A stretch of DNA of 5,099 nucleotides from assembly GCA_017743585.1 (NCBI GenBank), contig JAGHYP010000206.1, positions 1 to 5,099 on the forward strand, given 5' to 3'. The DNA comes from Chloroflexota bacterium. Its GTDB lineage: Bacteria; Chloroflexota; Anaerolineae; Aggregatilineales; UBA2796. The notes beneath the pieces are model-generated. The model worked only from the letters and a program-made list of their open reading frames with translations. It was not told where the DNA came from and ran no database searches. The translations under genes and the position numbers were made by a program. This document shows, one piece after another, positions 1-5,099 of the stretch; the stretch's first letter is position 1, and each line of letters starts with the position of its first letter.

Positions 1-19
1 AGATGTGTATAAGAGACAG
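1..19. other. Tn5 mosaic-end sequencing adapter (artefact)
   Basis: The window opens with AGATGTGTATAAGAGACAG, which is identical to the 19-base Tn5 transposase mosaic end used in Nextera-type libraries. It sits exactly at the contig edge, as expected for untrimmed adapter, and is not part of the genome. Read on the minus strand it continues the adjacent open frame as LSLIHI, a false C-terminal tail. A natural Tn5 end is very unlikely because no transposon sequence follows. Confidence 0.96.
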
Positions 20-679
20 ACCCATGTCTGCTTGTGCAAAATTGACTTGCACGCGCACGCCGTCAGGAGGAACAACGAAGTATACAATGACCTGGTAGTA
101 TTGAACTGGCGGCGAATCGGTGGTTAGACTCAAAGTATAAAACGGGTTTATCGAGACATTGGTTGCAGAAGCAGAAGCGACGAAGTTCCAGCCTGAGTCA
201 AAAGCGAACAGGTACAGGTCGTAACTGCCAGGGTCTCCGCTTATGGTGGCTGATGCGCCAGAGCAAGAGGAAGGCGGAAAGTCACTAATAGTGGTGCTGG
301 GTTGAGGAGGCGCTCCTATACAATTTATGTTGACGTTAGAGACAGTTACCGTCTGATACAAAATTGTGACGGGACCGTCCCAAATACGCACAGTGAACGT
401 CGCAGTACCGGTGAAGTCGGTGTAAAGAGGAATTGAGTAAGTAGTAGGCGTTGAAGAGAAAGAAGCTGTGTACCAGCTGTTGATATAAGGTGAGCTGGAC
501 TGAACGTTGATGGTGTAAAAATTTGTGGGATTTGCTGTAATAGTTACATTAATTGAACAGCCTGTGGAACTGATGTTGACTGTGAAAGTTGGAGATTGCG
601 CTTGAAGGCTTGCAACAGCGACCAAAGACAACATCAGAGCGCAAACGCCAATCAGTGCAAAGAGAAATTTCCTGCTCAT
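2..679 (-). CDS. Secreted protein of unknown function, N-terminal part (3' end missing)
   Basis: This frame stays open from the ATG at 679 to the window edge. The 220 codons from 679 to 20 are genomic and the last six are adapter. The N-terminus is a clear Sec signal peptide: basic SRK, then a hydrophobic stretch at about residues 5-24, with probable cleavage near residue 27 (LQA before QS). The mature part is rich in Ser, Thr, Asn, Tyr and Val and alternates polar and hydrophobic residues, as in secreted beta-sandwich modules. Residues 31-122 look like one such module bounded by Cys41 and Cys120, which could form a disulfide. A Pro-rich linker (IGAPPQPSTT, 121-130) leads to a second beta-rich stretch containing Cys139. 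I recognise no family or catalytic motif. The start is supported by GAGGAG seven bases upstream and by a promoter. Base composition is well below that of the ATPase and of the plus-strand protein (541-600 has 24 G+C of 60), which may mean transfer. The secreted call is firm; a surface or adhesive role would be a guess. Confidence 0.85.
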   Translation of the reverse strand, partial: MSRKFLFALIGVCALMLSLVAVASLQAQSPTFTVNISSTGCSINVTITANPTNFYTINVQSSSPYINSWYTASFSSTPTTYSIPLYTDFTGTATFTVRIWDGPVTILYQTVTVSNVNINCIGAPPQPSTTISDFPPSSCSGASATISGDPGSYDLYLFAFDSGWNFVASASATNVSINPFYTLSLTTDSPPVQYYQVIVYFVVPPDGVRVQVNFAQADMGLSLIHI

Positions 680-686
680 GAGAATG

Positions 687-692
687 CTCCTC
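687..692 (-). promoter_or_regulatory. Shine-Dalgarno site of the secreted-protein gene
   Basis: On the minus strand this reads GAGGAG and ends seven bases before the ATG at 679. Match and spacing are close to ideal. It decides the start over the internal ATG at codon 16, which would remove most of the signal peptide. Confidence 0.75.
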
Positions 693-724
693 AGTGACAA
701 AACATTGATACACTCGATGCAACT

Positions 725-753
725 AGAGTATCACAAAACAGCGCTTGTGTCAA
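725..753 (-). promoter_or_regulatory. Sigma70-like promoter with extended -10
   Basis: On the minus strand a perfect -35 box, TTGACA (748-753), is followed by a 17-base spacer and TACTCT (725-730). The -10 is preceded by TG one base upstream (TGATACTCT), an extended -10 that can offset its 3/6 match. Transcription would start near 718, giving a leader of about 40 bases before the ATG at 679 and containing the GAGGAG site. The layout fits the secreted gene very well. Activity has not been shown. Confidence 0.65.
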
Positions 754-766
754 TATAGTTTGTGAT
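730..766. repeat. 8-bp inverted repeat overlapping the promoter (possible operator)
   Basis: ATCACAAA (730-737) and TTTGTGAT (759-766) are perfect reverse complements separated by 21 bases. The left arm covers the extended -10 and part of the spacer. The right arm lies just upstream of the -35 box. Half-site centres are about 29 bp apart, close to three helical turns, so a dimeric or tetrameric regulator could contact both from one face. The halves resemble TGTGA, but their order is opposite to a CRP site (TGTGA-N6-TCACA). A chance repeat in AT-rich DNA remains possible. Confidence 0.4.
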
Positions 767-930
767 CTCTAACTAACAGGCTCAAGATAGCGCTCGACGA
801 GCTGCGCGACCTAGCCGATGTGCGCGCCGTAGTGCGCGCCAGCTATCCGCCAGCGCGCTACACGCCGAGCTACCTATCCGACTGGGAAGTTGCTTATGCA
901 CGCTTCCAGCGCTTGCTCACCCGCCGTTAG
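766..930 (+). pseudogene. C-terminal gene remnant, possibly FGGY-type carbohydrate kinase
   Basis: A frame open from 766 to the TAG at 928-930 encodes about 54 residues. From about 778 it is protein-like, with the GC-rich codon use of the other high-GC genes (781-840 has 41 G+C of 60). It includes LDELRDLADVRAVV, then a YPPARYTP segment and DWEVAYARFQRLLTRR. There is no ATG, GTG or TTG in a plausible place near its beginning, no ribosome-binding site, and an in-frame TGA at 763-765. Only the 3' end of a gene seems to remain. The helical tail with 'YxP...W..AYARFQRLL' resembles the end of xylulokinase-like FGGY kinases, which often close with 'Y.P......Y...Y.R...LYP'. That assignment rests on memory of the pattern and is weak. 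The last 14 bases overlap the 3' end of the convergent ATPase gene. Loss of the 5' part coincides with a sharp composition change. Confidence 0.45.
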
Positions 931-3346
931 CGCCTAACGGAAGCAATTTCTCCAGCTGCCGATCATGGTAGAGCCAGTGCATCACCATAGCGGCGACGCC
1001 TGCCGAGAGCGCGGCTGCCGCGAAGACTAAGAAGCGCGGATTGCTCCAGCCTTGGAAGAGTTGTGGCAGGAAGTATGGCGGCACGAGAGTGAGCAGCACC
1101 AAGCCGATGCCGAGCGCCACAAGGCGCGGATGTTCGCGCAGGCTCTGCACTTTGAACAGCTCGACGCCGAAAGTGTTCCAGAACACGACTAGGCAGAACA
1201 GCGCCATGAACACCAGCAAGCCGCTGCGCGCTTCATCGCGTGCGGCAAGCTCGATCACGCCAACTTCCACGTCGCCGCGCAGCAGCAAGTAGCACGCCGC
1301 GTACAGCATAGACATGCTCAAGCCGCCGACGACGGTCGCCGTCAGCACGTAGCGCATCACGTCGTGAGCGAAGCTCGCCAGATAGCGCGGGCGCAAGAGG
1401 CCGAACGTGATCAAAATGCCCGGCACATTCACCATGCCGAAGGTCAGCCAGCTGATCAGGATCGGCGTGGTCGCAAATGGCAGCGCCATGAAGCCGACGA
1501 AGATGAAGGCGAGCACGGTGTAGAAATTCTTGGAAAGGAAAATGCGCGTGCTGCCAAAAATCTTCTGCGTGATAGTCCTGCCGCGCTCGAAGGCGTGCGG
1601 CAGCGTCGTCATGCTGTTATCCAACAGCACCAGGTCGGCGACGTCTTTGGCGATCTGCGCGCCATCGTTCATGGCGATTGCCAAGTTGGCCTCTTTCAGC
1701 GCAGGCACGTCGTTCACGCCATCGCCGACCATCGCAACATACGCGCCTTGCGCTTTCAGGGCGCGCACGATCTTGCGCTTGGTCTCTGGCTCAACGCGCG
1801 CGAATAGGTTCGCCTCGCGCACGGCGTGGGCAAAAGCGGCCGCGTCCATCGCCTCAAGCTGATCGCCCGTGTAAACGCCGCGCACAGCCATGCCCGCCTG
1901 CTGAGCGATGGCGCGCACCGTCTCGGCGCTATCGCCGCTGATGACTTTCAACTCCACGCCGAGCGCCCTGAACTGCTCAATGGTCTGCCGAACCTCAGGG
2001 CGAATTTGATCGCTCATGGCGATCAGCGCGAGCGCGCGGCGCGCTTCGGGTAGCGCGCTATCGGTTGGCACTTCGGGGCTGCGCGCAAAGGCGATCACGC
2101 GCTCGCCTTGCTTGGAGCGCTCAAGCGCCACCTGTAGCGCTTCGGCGTCGCGCTCAGGATCGAGCACGCGCTCAGGCGCGCCTAGGATCAAGGTCTCATC
2201 TTCGAAGATGACGGCGCCCCACTTGCGCGCTGAGGTGAACGGGATCTCGCGCTGCTTGACCGCGCCGCCGCCGTTCGCGCCGACGTATGCCGCGATCGCG
2301 CCCGCGGTGCGGTTTTGCGTCGCCAAATTCGCCACGTAGCGGCGCAGGTCGCTGTGCAGCGCCTCTGGCTGCGCGCCGTTGAGCGGGATCACCTCGGTCA
2401 CGCTGAGCGCGTTGCGCGTGAGCGTGCCTGTCTTATCGAAGCACAGCACGTTGACATTCGCCATTGACTCGACCGCGTTGATGCGCTGTACCAGCGTCCG
2501 TCGACGGCTGATGAGCAACGCGCCGATCGAGAGCGAGATGGTCGTCACCAGCACCAAGCCTTGCGGCACCATGCTGGTGACCAAGACAACGGCATTGCGC
2601 ACGATCTCAATGGTCGGCAAATGCATCACCAGGCCGCCGATGATGGTCATCGGGGCGAAGATCAGCATCACGAAGACGGCGATCTGCACCAAATTGGCGA
2701 TGTACCGCTGAGTCGGCGTGAGCGGATGCCGGTAGGCTTTAGCAGTTGCCGAGAGTTTGTTGATCGTGCTTTCGGCGCCGACCGCTGTCGCGCGCATCAC
2801 GCCCGCGCCCGCGATCACGAACGAGCCTGAGTAGAGTTTGGCGCCCACCTCTTTCAGCACGGCGTCCGATTCGCCGGTCAGCAGCGCCTCGTTCACTTCA
2901 AGCGAATCGGCGGCCAACACCACGCCGTCCACTGCGATCTTATCGCCCGCCTCAAGCGGCAAGAGATCATCTTTGACCACGTCGCTGAGCGGCACTTCGC
3001 TCAGCTTGCCATCGCGCCAAACCTTGACCTGCTGCATCGAGAGCGCCGCGAGGCGATCCAGGGCGCGCTTCGCCGCGATCTCCTGCACCAAGCCGAGAAT
3101 CGAGTTCAACACCACGCTGAAGCTGGCGAACAGCAAATTCAGGTAGTCCTGAAAGAAGATCATGATGGCGCCGAGCGTCGCCAGCACGAAGTTGAAGACG
3201 TTGAAGAGGTTATCGCGGAAGATTTCCCAATAGGTGCGCCCAACTTGCACCTTGAAGGCGTTGGTCTCGCCGCGCGCGATGCGCTCAGCCACTTCGGCGC
3301 TCGTCAAGCCGCGCTCTTCTTGCGGCAATCGAGCGATCAGGTTCAT
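917..3346 (-). CDS. CtpE-like cation-transporting P-type ATPase
   Basis: A complete 809-residue ion pump of the inner membrane, which couples ATP hydrolysis through an aspartyl-phosphate to cation transport. Visible in order: A-domain TGES (157-160); M4 SMVPQGL (258-264); phosphorylation loop DKTGTLT with acceptor Asp304; a small N-domain (about 311-445) with PFTSARKWGA (369-378) and LGAPE (388-392); VISGD (468-472); FARVEPETKRKIV (515-527); hinge GDGVNDVPALK (541-551). Hydrophobic stretches fit ten membrane helices: roughly 47-65, 67-89, 219-240, 251-281, 602-622, 626-651, 664-689, 709-729, 741-763 and 770-792. There is no N-terminal CxxC metal-binding domain and no CPC motif in M4, so it is not a copper or zinc P1B pump. 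The length and the ISGD, GDGVND[VL]xALK and LGAPE variants point to the CtpE-like group; Mycobacterium tuberculosis CtpE is reported to carry calcium. Substrate here is uncertain, because several positions that bind Ca2+ in SERCA are not acidic (see findings). The ATG at 3346 is supported by AGGTG seven bases upstream. It is transcribed away from the propeller gene. Confidence 0.95.
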   Translation of the reverse strand: MNLIARLPQEERGLTSAEVAERIARGETNAFKVQVGRTYWEIFRDNLFNVFNFVLATLGAIMIFFQDYLNLLFASFSVVLNSILGLVQEIAAKRALDRLAALSMQQVKVWRDGKLSEVPLSDVVKDDLLPLEAGDKIAVDGVVLAADSLEVNEALLTGESDAVLKEVGAKLYSGSFVIAGAGVMRATAVGAESTINKLSATAKAYRHPLTPTQRYIANLVQIAVFVMLIFAPMTIIGGLVMHLPTIEIVRNAVVLVTSMVPQGLVLVTTISLSIGALLISRRRTLVQRINAVESMANVNVLCFDKTGTLTRNALSVTEVIPLNGAQPEALHSDLRRYVANLATQNRTAGAIAAYVGANGGGAVKQREIPFTSARKWGAVIFEDETLILGAPERVLDPERDAEALQVALERSKQGERVIAFARSPEVPTDSALPEARRALALIAMSDQIRPEVRQTIEQFRALGVELKVISGDSAETVRAIAQQAGMAVRGVYTGDQLEAMDAAAFAHAVREANLFARVEPETKRKIVRALKAQGAYVAMVGDGVNDVPALKEANLAIAMNDGAQIAKDVADLVLLDNSMTTLPHAFERGRTITQKIFGSTRIFLSKNFYTVLAFIFVGFMALPFATTPILISWLTFGMVNVPGILITFGLLRPRYLASFAHDVMRYVLTATVVGGLSMSMLYAACYLLLRGDVEVGVIELAARDEARSGLLVFMALFCLVVFWNTFGVELFKVQSLREHPRLVALGIGLVLLTLVPPYFLPQLFQGWSNPRFLVFAAAALSAGVAAMVMHWLYHDRQLEKLLPLGANGG
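924..940. terminator. Perfect hairpin at the convergent gene ends (possible terminator)
   Basis: CCGTTAG (924-930) and CTAACGG (934-940) form a perfect 7-bp stem with a 3-base loop. The stem includes the TAG of the plus-strand remnant and the last codons of the ATPase. Its place at the meeting point of convergent genes suits a bidirectional terminator. However, no T-run follows on the minus side and only a short AATTTCT on the plus side, so intrinsic termination is doubtful. It could be an mRNA 3'-end stabiliser or chance. Confidence 0.3.
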
Positions 3347-3353
3347 CGTTGCA

Positions 3354-3358
3354 CACCT
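3354..3358 (-). promoter_or_regulatory. Shine-Dalgarno site of the ATPase gene
   Basis: On the minus strand this reads AGGTG and ends seven bases before the ATG at 3346. It is a moderate match with good spacing. A second purine-rich block, GGGAG, lies further upstream, too far to be the main site. It supports the annotated Met, which precedes the normal cytoplasmic N-terminus (LTSAEVAERIARG) of this family. Confidence 0.55.
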
Positions 3359-3369
3359 ATCTCCCGAAC

Positions 3370-3377
3370 TGACGTCA
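3370..3377. repeat. 8-bp palindrome TGACGTCA in the ATPase leader
   Basis: A perfect palindrome lying between the predicted ATPase transcription start (near 3404) and its ribosome-binding site. Its position would allow a small operator, but one 8-bp palindrome can easily occur by chance in a window of this size. No second copy was seen nearby. Confidence 0.25.
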
Positions 3378-3410
3378 AGTGCTTGCGCGTTTTGCTCGCT
3401 GAGTGCTGCA

Positions 3411-3439
3411 AATGTATTTGCTCAAGCTTGGATAGACAA
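3411..3439 (-). promoter_or_regulatory. Candidate sigma70-like promoter of the ATPase gene
   Basis: On the minus strand TTGTCT (3434-3439, 4/6 to consensus) is followed by a 17-base spacer and TACATT (3411-3416, 4/6). Transcription would begin near 3404, giving a leader of about 57 bases. This is the best-spaced pair I found upstream of the ATPase. The boxes are only moderate matches. Confidence 0.4.
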
Positions 3440-3546
3440 TCTCTGTTCAGAGGTAGAGTGCCGGCGCCATGCGCGCCGCGCGGCATTGTGGCCTGCGGGC
3501 CGATAGGCTGGCAATCACAACGCGCCCGTTGCGCAGCCCTCGCACG

Positions 3547-3591
3547 ACCACGGCTGTGATAACTACAGCTGTGAAGTCTACAGCTGTGAAG
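3547..3591. repeat. 15-bp tandem repeat, three copies, with near-palindromic cores
   Basis: Units start at 3547, 3562 and 3577. The second and third read ACTACAGCTGTGAAG and TCTACAGCTGTGAAG, differing at one base; the first (ACCACGGCTGTGATA) is diverged. Each carries an ACAGCTGT-type core, a perfect 8-bp palindrome in units 2 and 3 (3565-3572 and 3580-3587). The wider TACAGCTGTG matches the TACAnnTGTA box of CopY/BlaI-family repressors at 7 of 8 fixed positions. The array is about 110 bp upstream of the ATPase -35 box. The unit is also five codons long (T-A-V-K pattern in a short plus-strand frame), but that frame shows no other sign of being a gene. An operator array or a simple slippage repeat are both possible. 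Confidence 0.6.
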
Positions 3592-3787
3592 TGTACTACG
3601 CAGGTCGCCGCGCTGCAAACGACATCCGCCGCCTTGTGCTGGAGTCACGTCTTTTGAGCTGCCTGTGAGGCCCAAGCGCGGCAAGCAGCGCCTGAATCTT
3701 GATTTTGTCTTGATCTTGAGCGCTGATTTTTACATCTTCACAATGCTTCTCTTGCAGGCTATGTGCGTTTCCGCGCTGAAAAGCCGG

Positions 3788-3793
3788 TATGAT
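3788..3793 (+). promoter_or_regulatory. Candidate -10 box for the propeller gene
   Basis: TATGAT matches the -10 consensus at 5 of 6 positions. It would start transcription near 3800, about 33 bases before the ATG at 3833. No convincing -35 box lies at 16-18 bases spacing, so an activator or another sigma factor would be needed. An alternative, TTGAGC (3716-3721), 17 bases, CACAAT (3739-3744), is 4/6 in both boxes. Confidence 0.3.
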
Positions 3794-3821
3794 CAGGATT
3801 AGCGCAGCGCGCAATACTAAT

Positions 3822-3827
3822 GGAGAG
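3822..3827 (+). promoter_or_regulatory. Shine-Dalgarno site of the propeller gene
   Basis: GGAGAG lies upstream of the ATG at 3833, with GGAG ending seven bases before it. Because the encoded N-terminus is a canonical signal peptide beginning MKKF, this fixes the start. Confidence 0.65.
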
Positions 3828-3832
3828 TCGCC

Positions 3833-5099
3833 ATGAAAAAGTTCCTTTCTTTTGTGACGGTTTTAGCGTTCGTGCTGGCGAGTTCGGCGGCGGACTCAGA
3901 GGTCGCGGCACAGGGCGCGCCGAGCGAGGCCGCCCTCGACCGCGTGTTTCAAGATGTCAGCGCGCGCATCGGACGCACGGTCTCGCGGTTGCGCTTTGAC
4001 GGCGTTTGGACATATGAGCAAATCGTGGTGCGCGACGATAATCTGGGCTGCCCGAACGGTCAGCGCAACGCGCCCGGCCAGACGCGCGCTTGGGTCGTGC
4101 GCGTGACCGTGAGCGGCTTTGGCAGTTATGAGTACCGCGTCTCAAACGACGGCACGCTGGTCTTCTTCTGCACAGGCGTTGGCGTAGGCGCCGATGTGCC
4201 GCCGACTGCCGTAGCGCCGCCGCCTGCCTCAGGCGCGAGCCTGCCGATTCCGGCGCCGATTGGCGTCGTCTCGTCGCCCGTGACTTTCTCGGCGCCGATC
4301 ATGGCGTTCGTTGGACGCGATGGCAATGTGTACGTGACCAGCTTGGGCAGCGCGCAAGGCTACGTGCCGCTGACAGGCGATGCGCAAGGCTTCGTAGGCG
4401 ATGGCGGCTACGCGCGCGCGCAAAAGTATTACACGCACCTGCGCTGGTCGCCCGATGGCAGCCGCCTTGCCTTCGTCGAGCAAAATTCGCAGACCCTGTT
4501 CGTGGTCGCCAGCGGCGGGCAGCCTGTGCCGATCGCCAGCGGCCTCGCAATAGAATTCCCGCCTGCCTGGTCGGTTGATGGCTCGCAGATCGCTTATGTG
4601 ACGCAAGGCGTGCCAAGCGCTGAGCCGGGCGAGTTAATTCACACAGTCATGGCAGCGGCTGCCACGGGCGGCGTGATTGGTCGGGTCGGGCAATTTCAGT
4701 TCAGCACAGGTTGCAGCGGCGGCGGCTTCGGCCCCTCACAAGTCAATTATTACCGCGAGGCAGGCTTCGGAGGCAATCCGCTCGTCTTCAAGTGGACTGC
4801 AGCAGGCATCCTGCACTCCACGCGCTGCGATGGAATAGGTCTGGCGCTGAGCGCGCCGAGCGGCGCTCGGCTGTGGTATCTGCCGAACGTCTCTCGCGTG
4901 AAAATCTCGCCCAGCGGCACGACCGCCATCGCGCTGCGCCAGAGCCTAGATTTCCGCATGGGCAGGGAAGTGGTGGTGATCGATCTGATCAGCGGCATGG
5001 CGCAAGCGCTCAGCGGCGCGCCGCCTGCCCATCAGCTCGGCTGGAGCGGCGATGGACTCACAATTTTCTTGGCGACTCGCCAGCTGATCCAGCAAGTGA
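3833..5099 (+). CDS. Secreted protein: cysteine-framed domain plus WD40/TolB-like propeller (3' end missing)
   Basis: The frame runs 422 codons from ATG to the window edge without a stop. Residues 1-20 or so are a Sec signal peptide (MKK, then a hydrophobic run to SSAA), so the protein is exported. Residues about 32-115 form a small domain with LDRVFQDVSARIG near its start, DDNLGCP (68-74) and a closing FFC (111-113). Cys73 and Cys113 probably pair. I associate this 'LGCP...Y.Y......C' pattern with secreted Chloroflexota proteins. A Pro/Ala/Val-rich linker covers about 121-150. The rest has repeated blade motifs of WD40-like (PD40) propellers: IMAFVGRDGNVYV (156-168), LRWSPDGSRLAFV (203-215), AWSVDGSQIAYVT (245-257), a degenerate KISPSGTTAIAL (357-368) followed by VVVIDLISG (380-388), and LGWSGDGLTIFLAT (402-415). 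About 150 residues between blades carry Cys294 and Cys332. Such propellers bind proteins, peptides or glycans; no catalytic residues are visible and I cannot name a partner. The missing C-terminus may hold further blades. Confidence 0.88.
   Translation, partial: MKKFLSFVTVLAFVLASSAADSEVAAQGAPSEAALDRVFQDVSARIGRTVSRLRFDGVWTYEQIVVRDDNLGCPNGQRNAPGQTRAWVVRVTVSGFGSYEYRVSNDGTLVFFCTGVGVGADVPPTAVAPPPASGASLPIPAPIGVVSSPVTFSAPIMAFVGRDGNVYVTSLGSAQGYVPLTGDAQGFVGDGGYARAQKYYTHLRWSPDGSRLAFVEQNSQTLFVVASGGQPVPIASGLAIEFPPAWSVDGSQIAYVTQGVPSAEPGELIHTVMAAAATGGVIGRVGQFQFSTGCSGGGFGPSQVNYYREAGFGGNPLVFKWTAAGILHSTRCDGIGLALSAPSGARLWYLPNVSRVKISPSGTTAIALRQSLDFRMGREVVVIDLISGMAQALSGAPPAHQLGWSGDGLTIFLATRQLIQQV

Larger units (their letters stand above)
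3347..3832. other. Divergent intergenic region (486 bases)
   Basis: This separates the leftward ATPase gene from the rightward propeller gene, so it should hold both promoters. It contains a leader and promoter candidate for the ATPase (3354-3439), a GC-rich imperfect inverted repeat (TGCCGGCGC at 3459-3467 with GCGCC...GGCA at 3473-3485, interrupted by a 4-base bulge), a tandem 15-bp repeat (3547-3591), three TCTTGA copies (from 3697, 3708 and 3714) and weak promoter signals for the plus gene. Short frames cross it on both strands, such as 3343-3684 and 3596-3814 minus. Their Arg/Ser/His/Cys-rich or low-complexity translations and lack of good ribosome sites argue against genes. I see no RNA gene here. 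Confidence 0.7.

Noticed and set aside
1..19. Genuine Tn5-family transposon end
   Set aside because: Only the 19-base synthetic mosaic end is present, exactly at the contig edge, with no transposase or target-site duplication.
1041..3146. Many plus-strand frames opposite the ATPase gene
   Set aside because: They are antisense shadows of a high-GC gene. Their translations are Arg/Ser/Ala/His-rich without domains, whereas the minus frame has all P-type ATPase motifs.
917..3346. Naming the ATPase ctpE or a copper/zinc exporter
   Set aside because: There is no CPC motif or metal-binding domain for a copper/zinc pump, and the Ca2+-ligand positions differ from SERCA, so a specific symbol or substrate would overreach.
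3547..3591. CRISPR array
   Set aside because: Units are 15 bp, directly adjacent and without spacers.
3469..3657. Plus-strand frame with pentapeptide repeats (TTAVI, TTAVK, STAVK)
   Set aside because: The peptide repeat simply reflects the 15-bp DNA repeat. The frame has no clear ribosome-binding site and no other protein-like features.
3343..3684. Minus-strand frame of 113 residues whose stop overlaps the ATPase start as ATGA
   Set aside because: The overlap looks like translational coupling, but the product is rich in Arg, Ser, His, Cys and Gln with no hydrophobic core, there is no good ribosome-binding site, and it crosses the tandem repeat and the ATPase promoter candidate.
3596..3814. 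Minus-strand frame of 72 residues in the intergenic region
   Set aside because: Its central Gln/Asp/Lys/Ile stretch comes from the TCTTGA-type repeats. It overlaps the presumed promoter of the plus gene and shows no convincing ribosome site.
3957..4998. Minus-strand frames opposite the propeller gene
   Set aside because: The plus frame has signal peptide, ribosome site and blade motifs. The opposite frames have shadow-like composition only.

Overview
The window looks like the end of a contig from a moderately high-GC bacterium, most likely a Chloroflexota member or a relative (inference). Two things point there: the CtpE-like P-type ATPase, and a secreted protein joining a cysteine-framed N-terminal domain with a 'LGCP...C' pattern, which I associate with that phylum, to a TolB/WD40-like propeller. 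Neither proves the taxonomy. The first 19 bases are not genomic. They match the Tn5 mosaic end left by Nextera-type library preparation, so position 20 is the real end of the sequence.

Layout: (1) 20-679, minus strand: the N-terminal 220 residues of an unrecognised secreted protein. It is AT-richer than the rest and has a good Shine-Dalgarno site and a strong sigma70-like promoter (725-753) overlapped by an 8-bp inverted repeat. (2) About 766-930, plus strand: a short GC-rich coding remnant with no start, possibly the C-terminal end of a FGGY-type sugar kinase. It runs into the 3' end of the next gene. (3) 917-3346, minus strand: a complete 809-residue P-type cation ATPase of the CtpE-like group. 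(4) 3347-3832: a 486-base divergent intergenic region with an ATPase promoter candidate, a three-copy 15-bp tandem repeat containing near-palindromic operator-like cores, and weak promoter signals for the rightward gene. (5) 3833-5099, plus strand: the first 422 residues of a secreted or periplasmic protein with a cysteine-framed N-terminal domain, a Pro/Ala linker and a WD40-like/TolB-like beta-propeller, cut by the window edge.

The genes do not form an obvious operon. The ATPase is an inner-membrane ion pump transcribed alone, away from the propeller gene. The two secreted proteins lie on either side, and nothing in the sequence ties them to one pathway. The sharp composition change near 770-780, next to a gene that has lost its 5' part, suggests an insertion or recombination junction, or an assembly join. 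I see no RNA gene, CRISPR array, insertion sequence or integrase. I found no convincing new multi-gene system. The most interesting items are the loss of acidic ion ligands in the ATPase, the phased repeat in the divergent intergenic region, and the composition junction.
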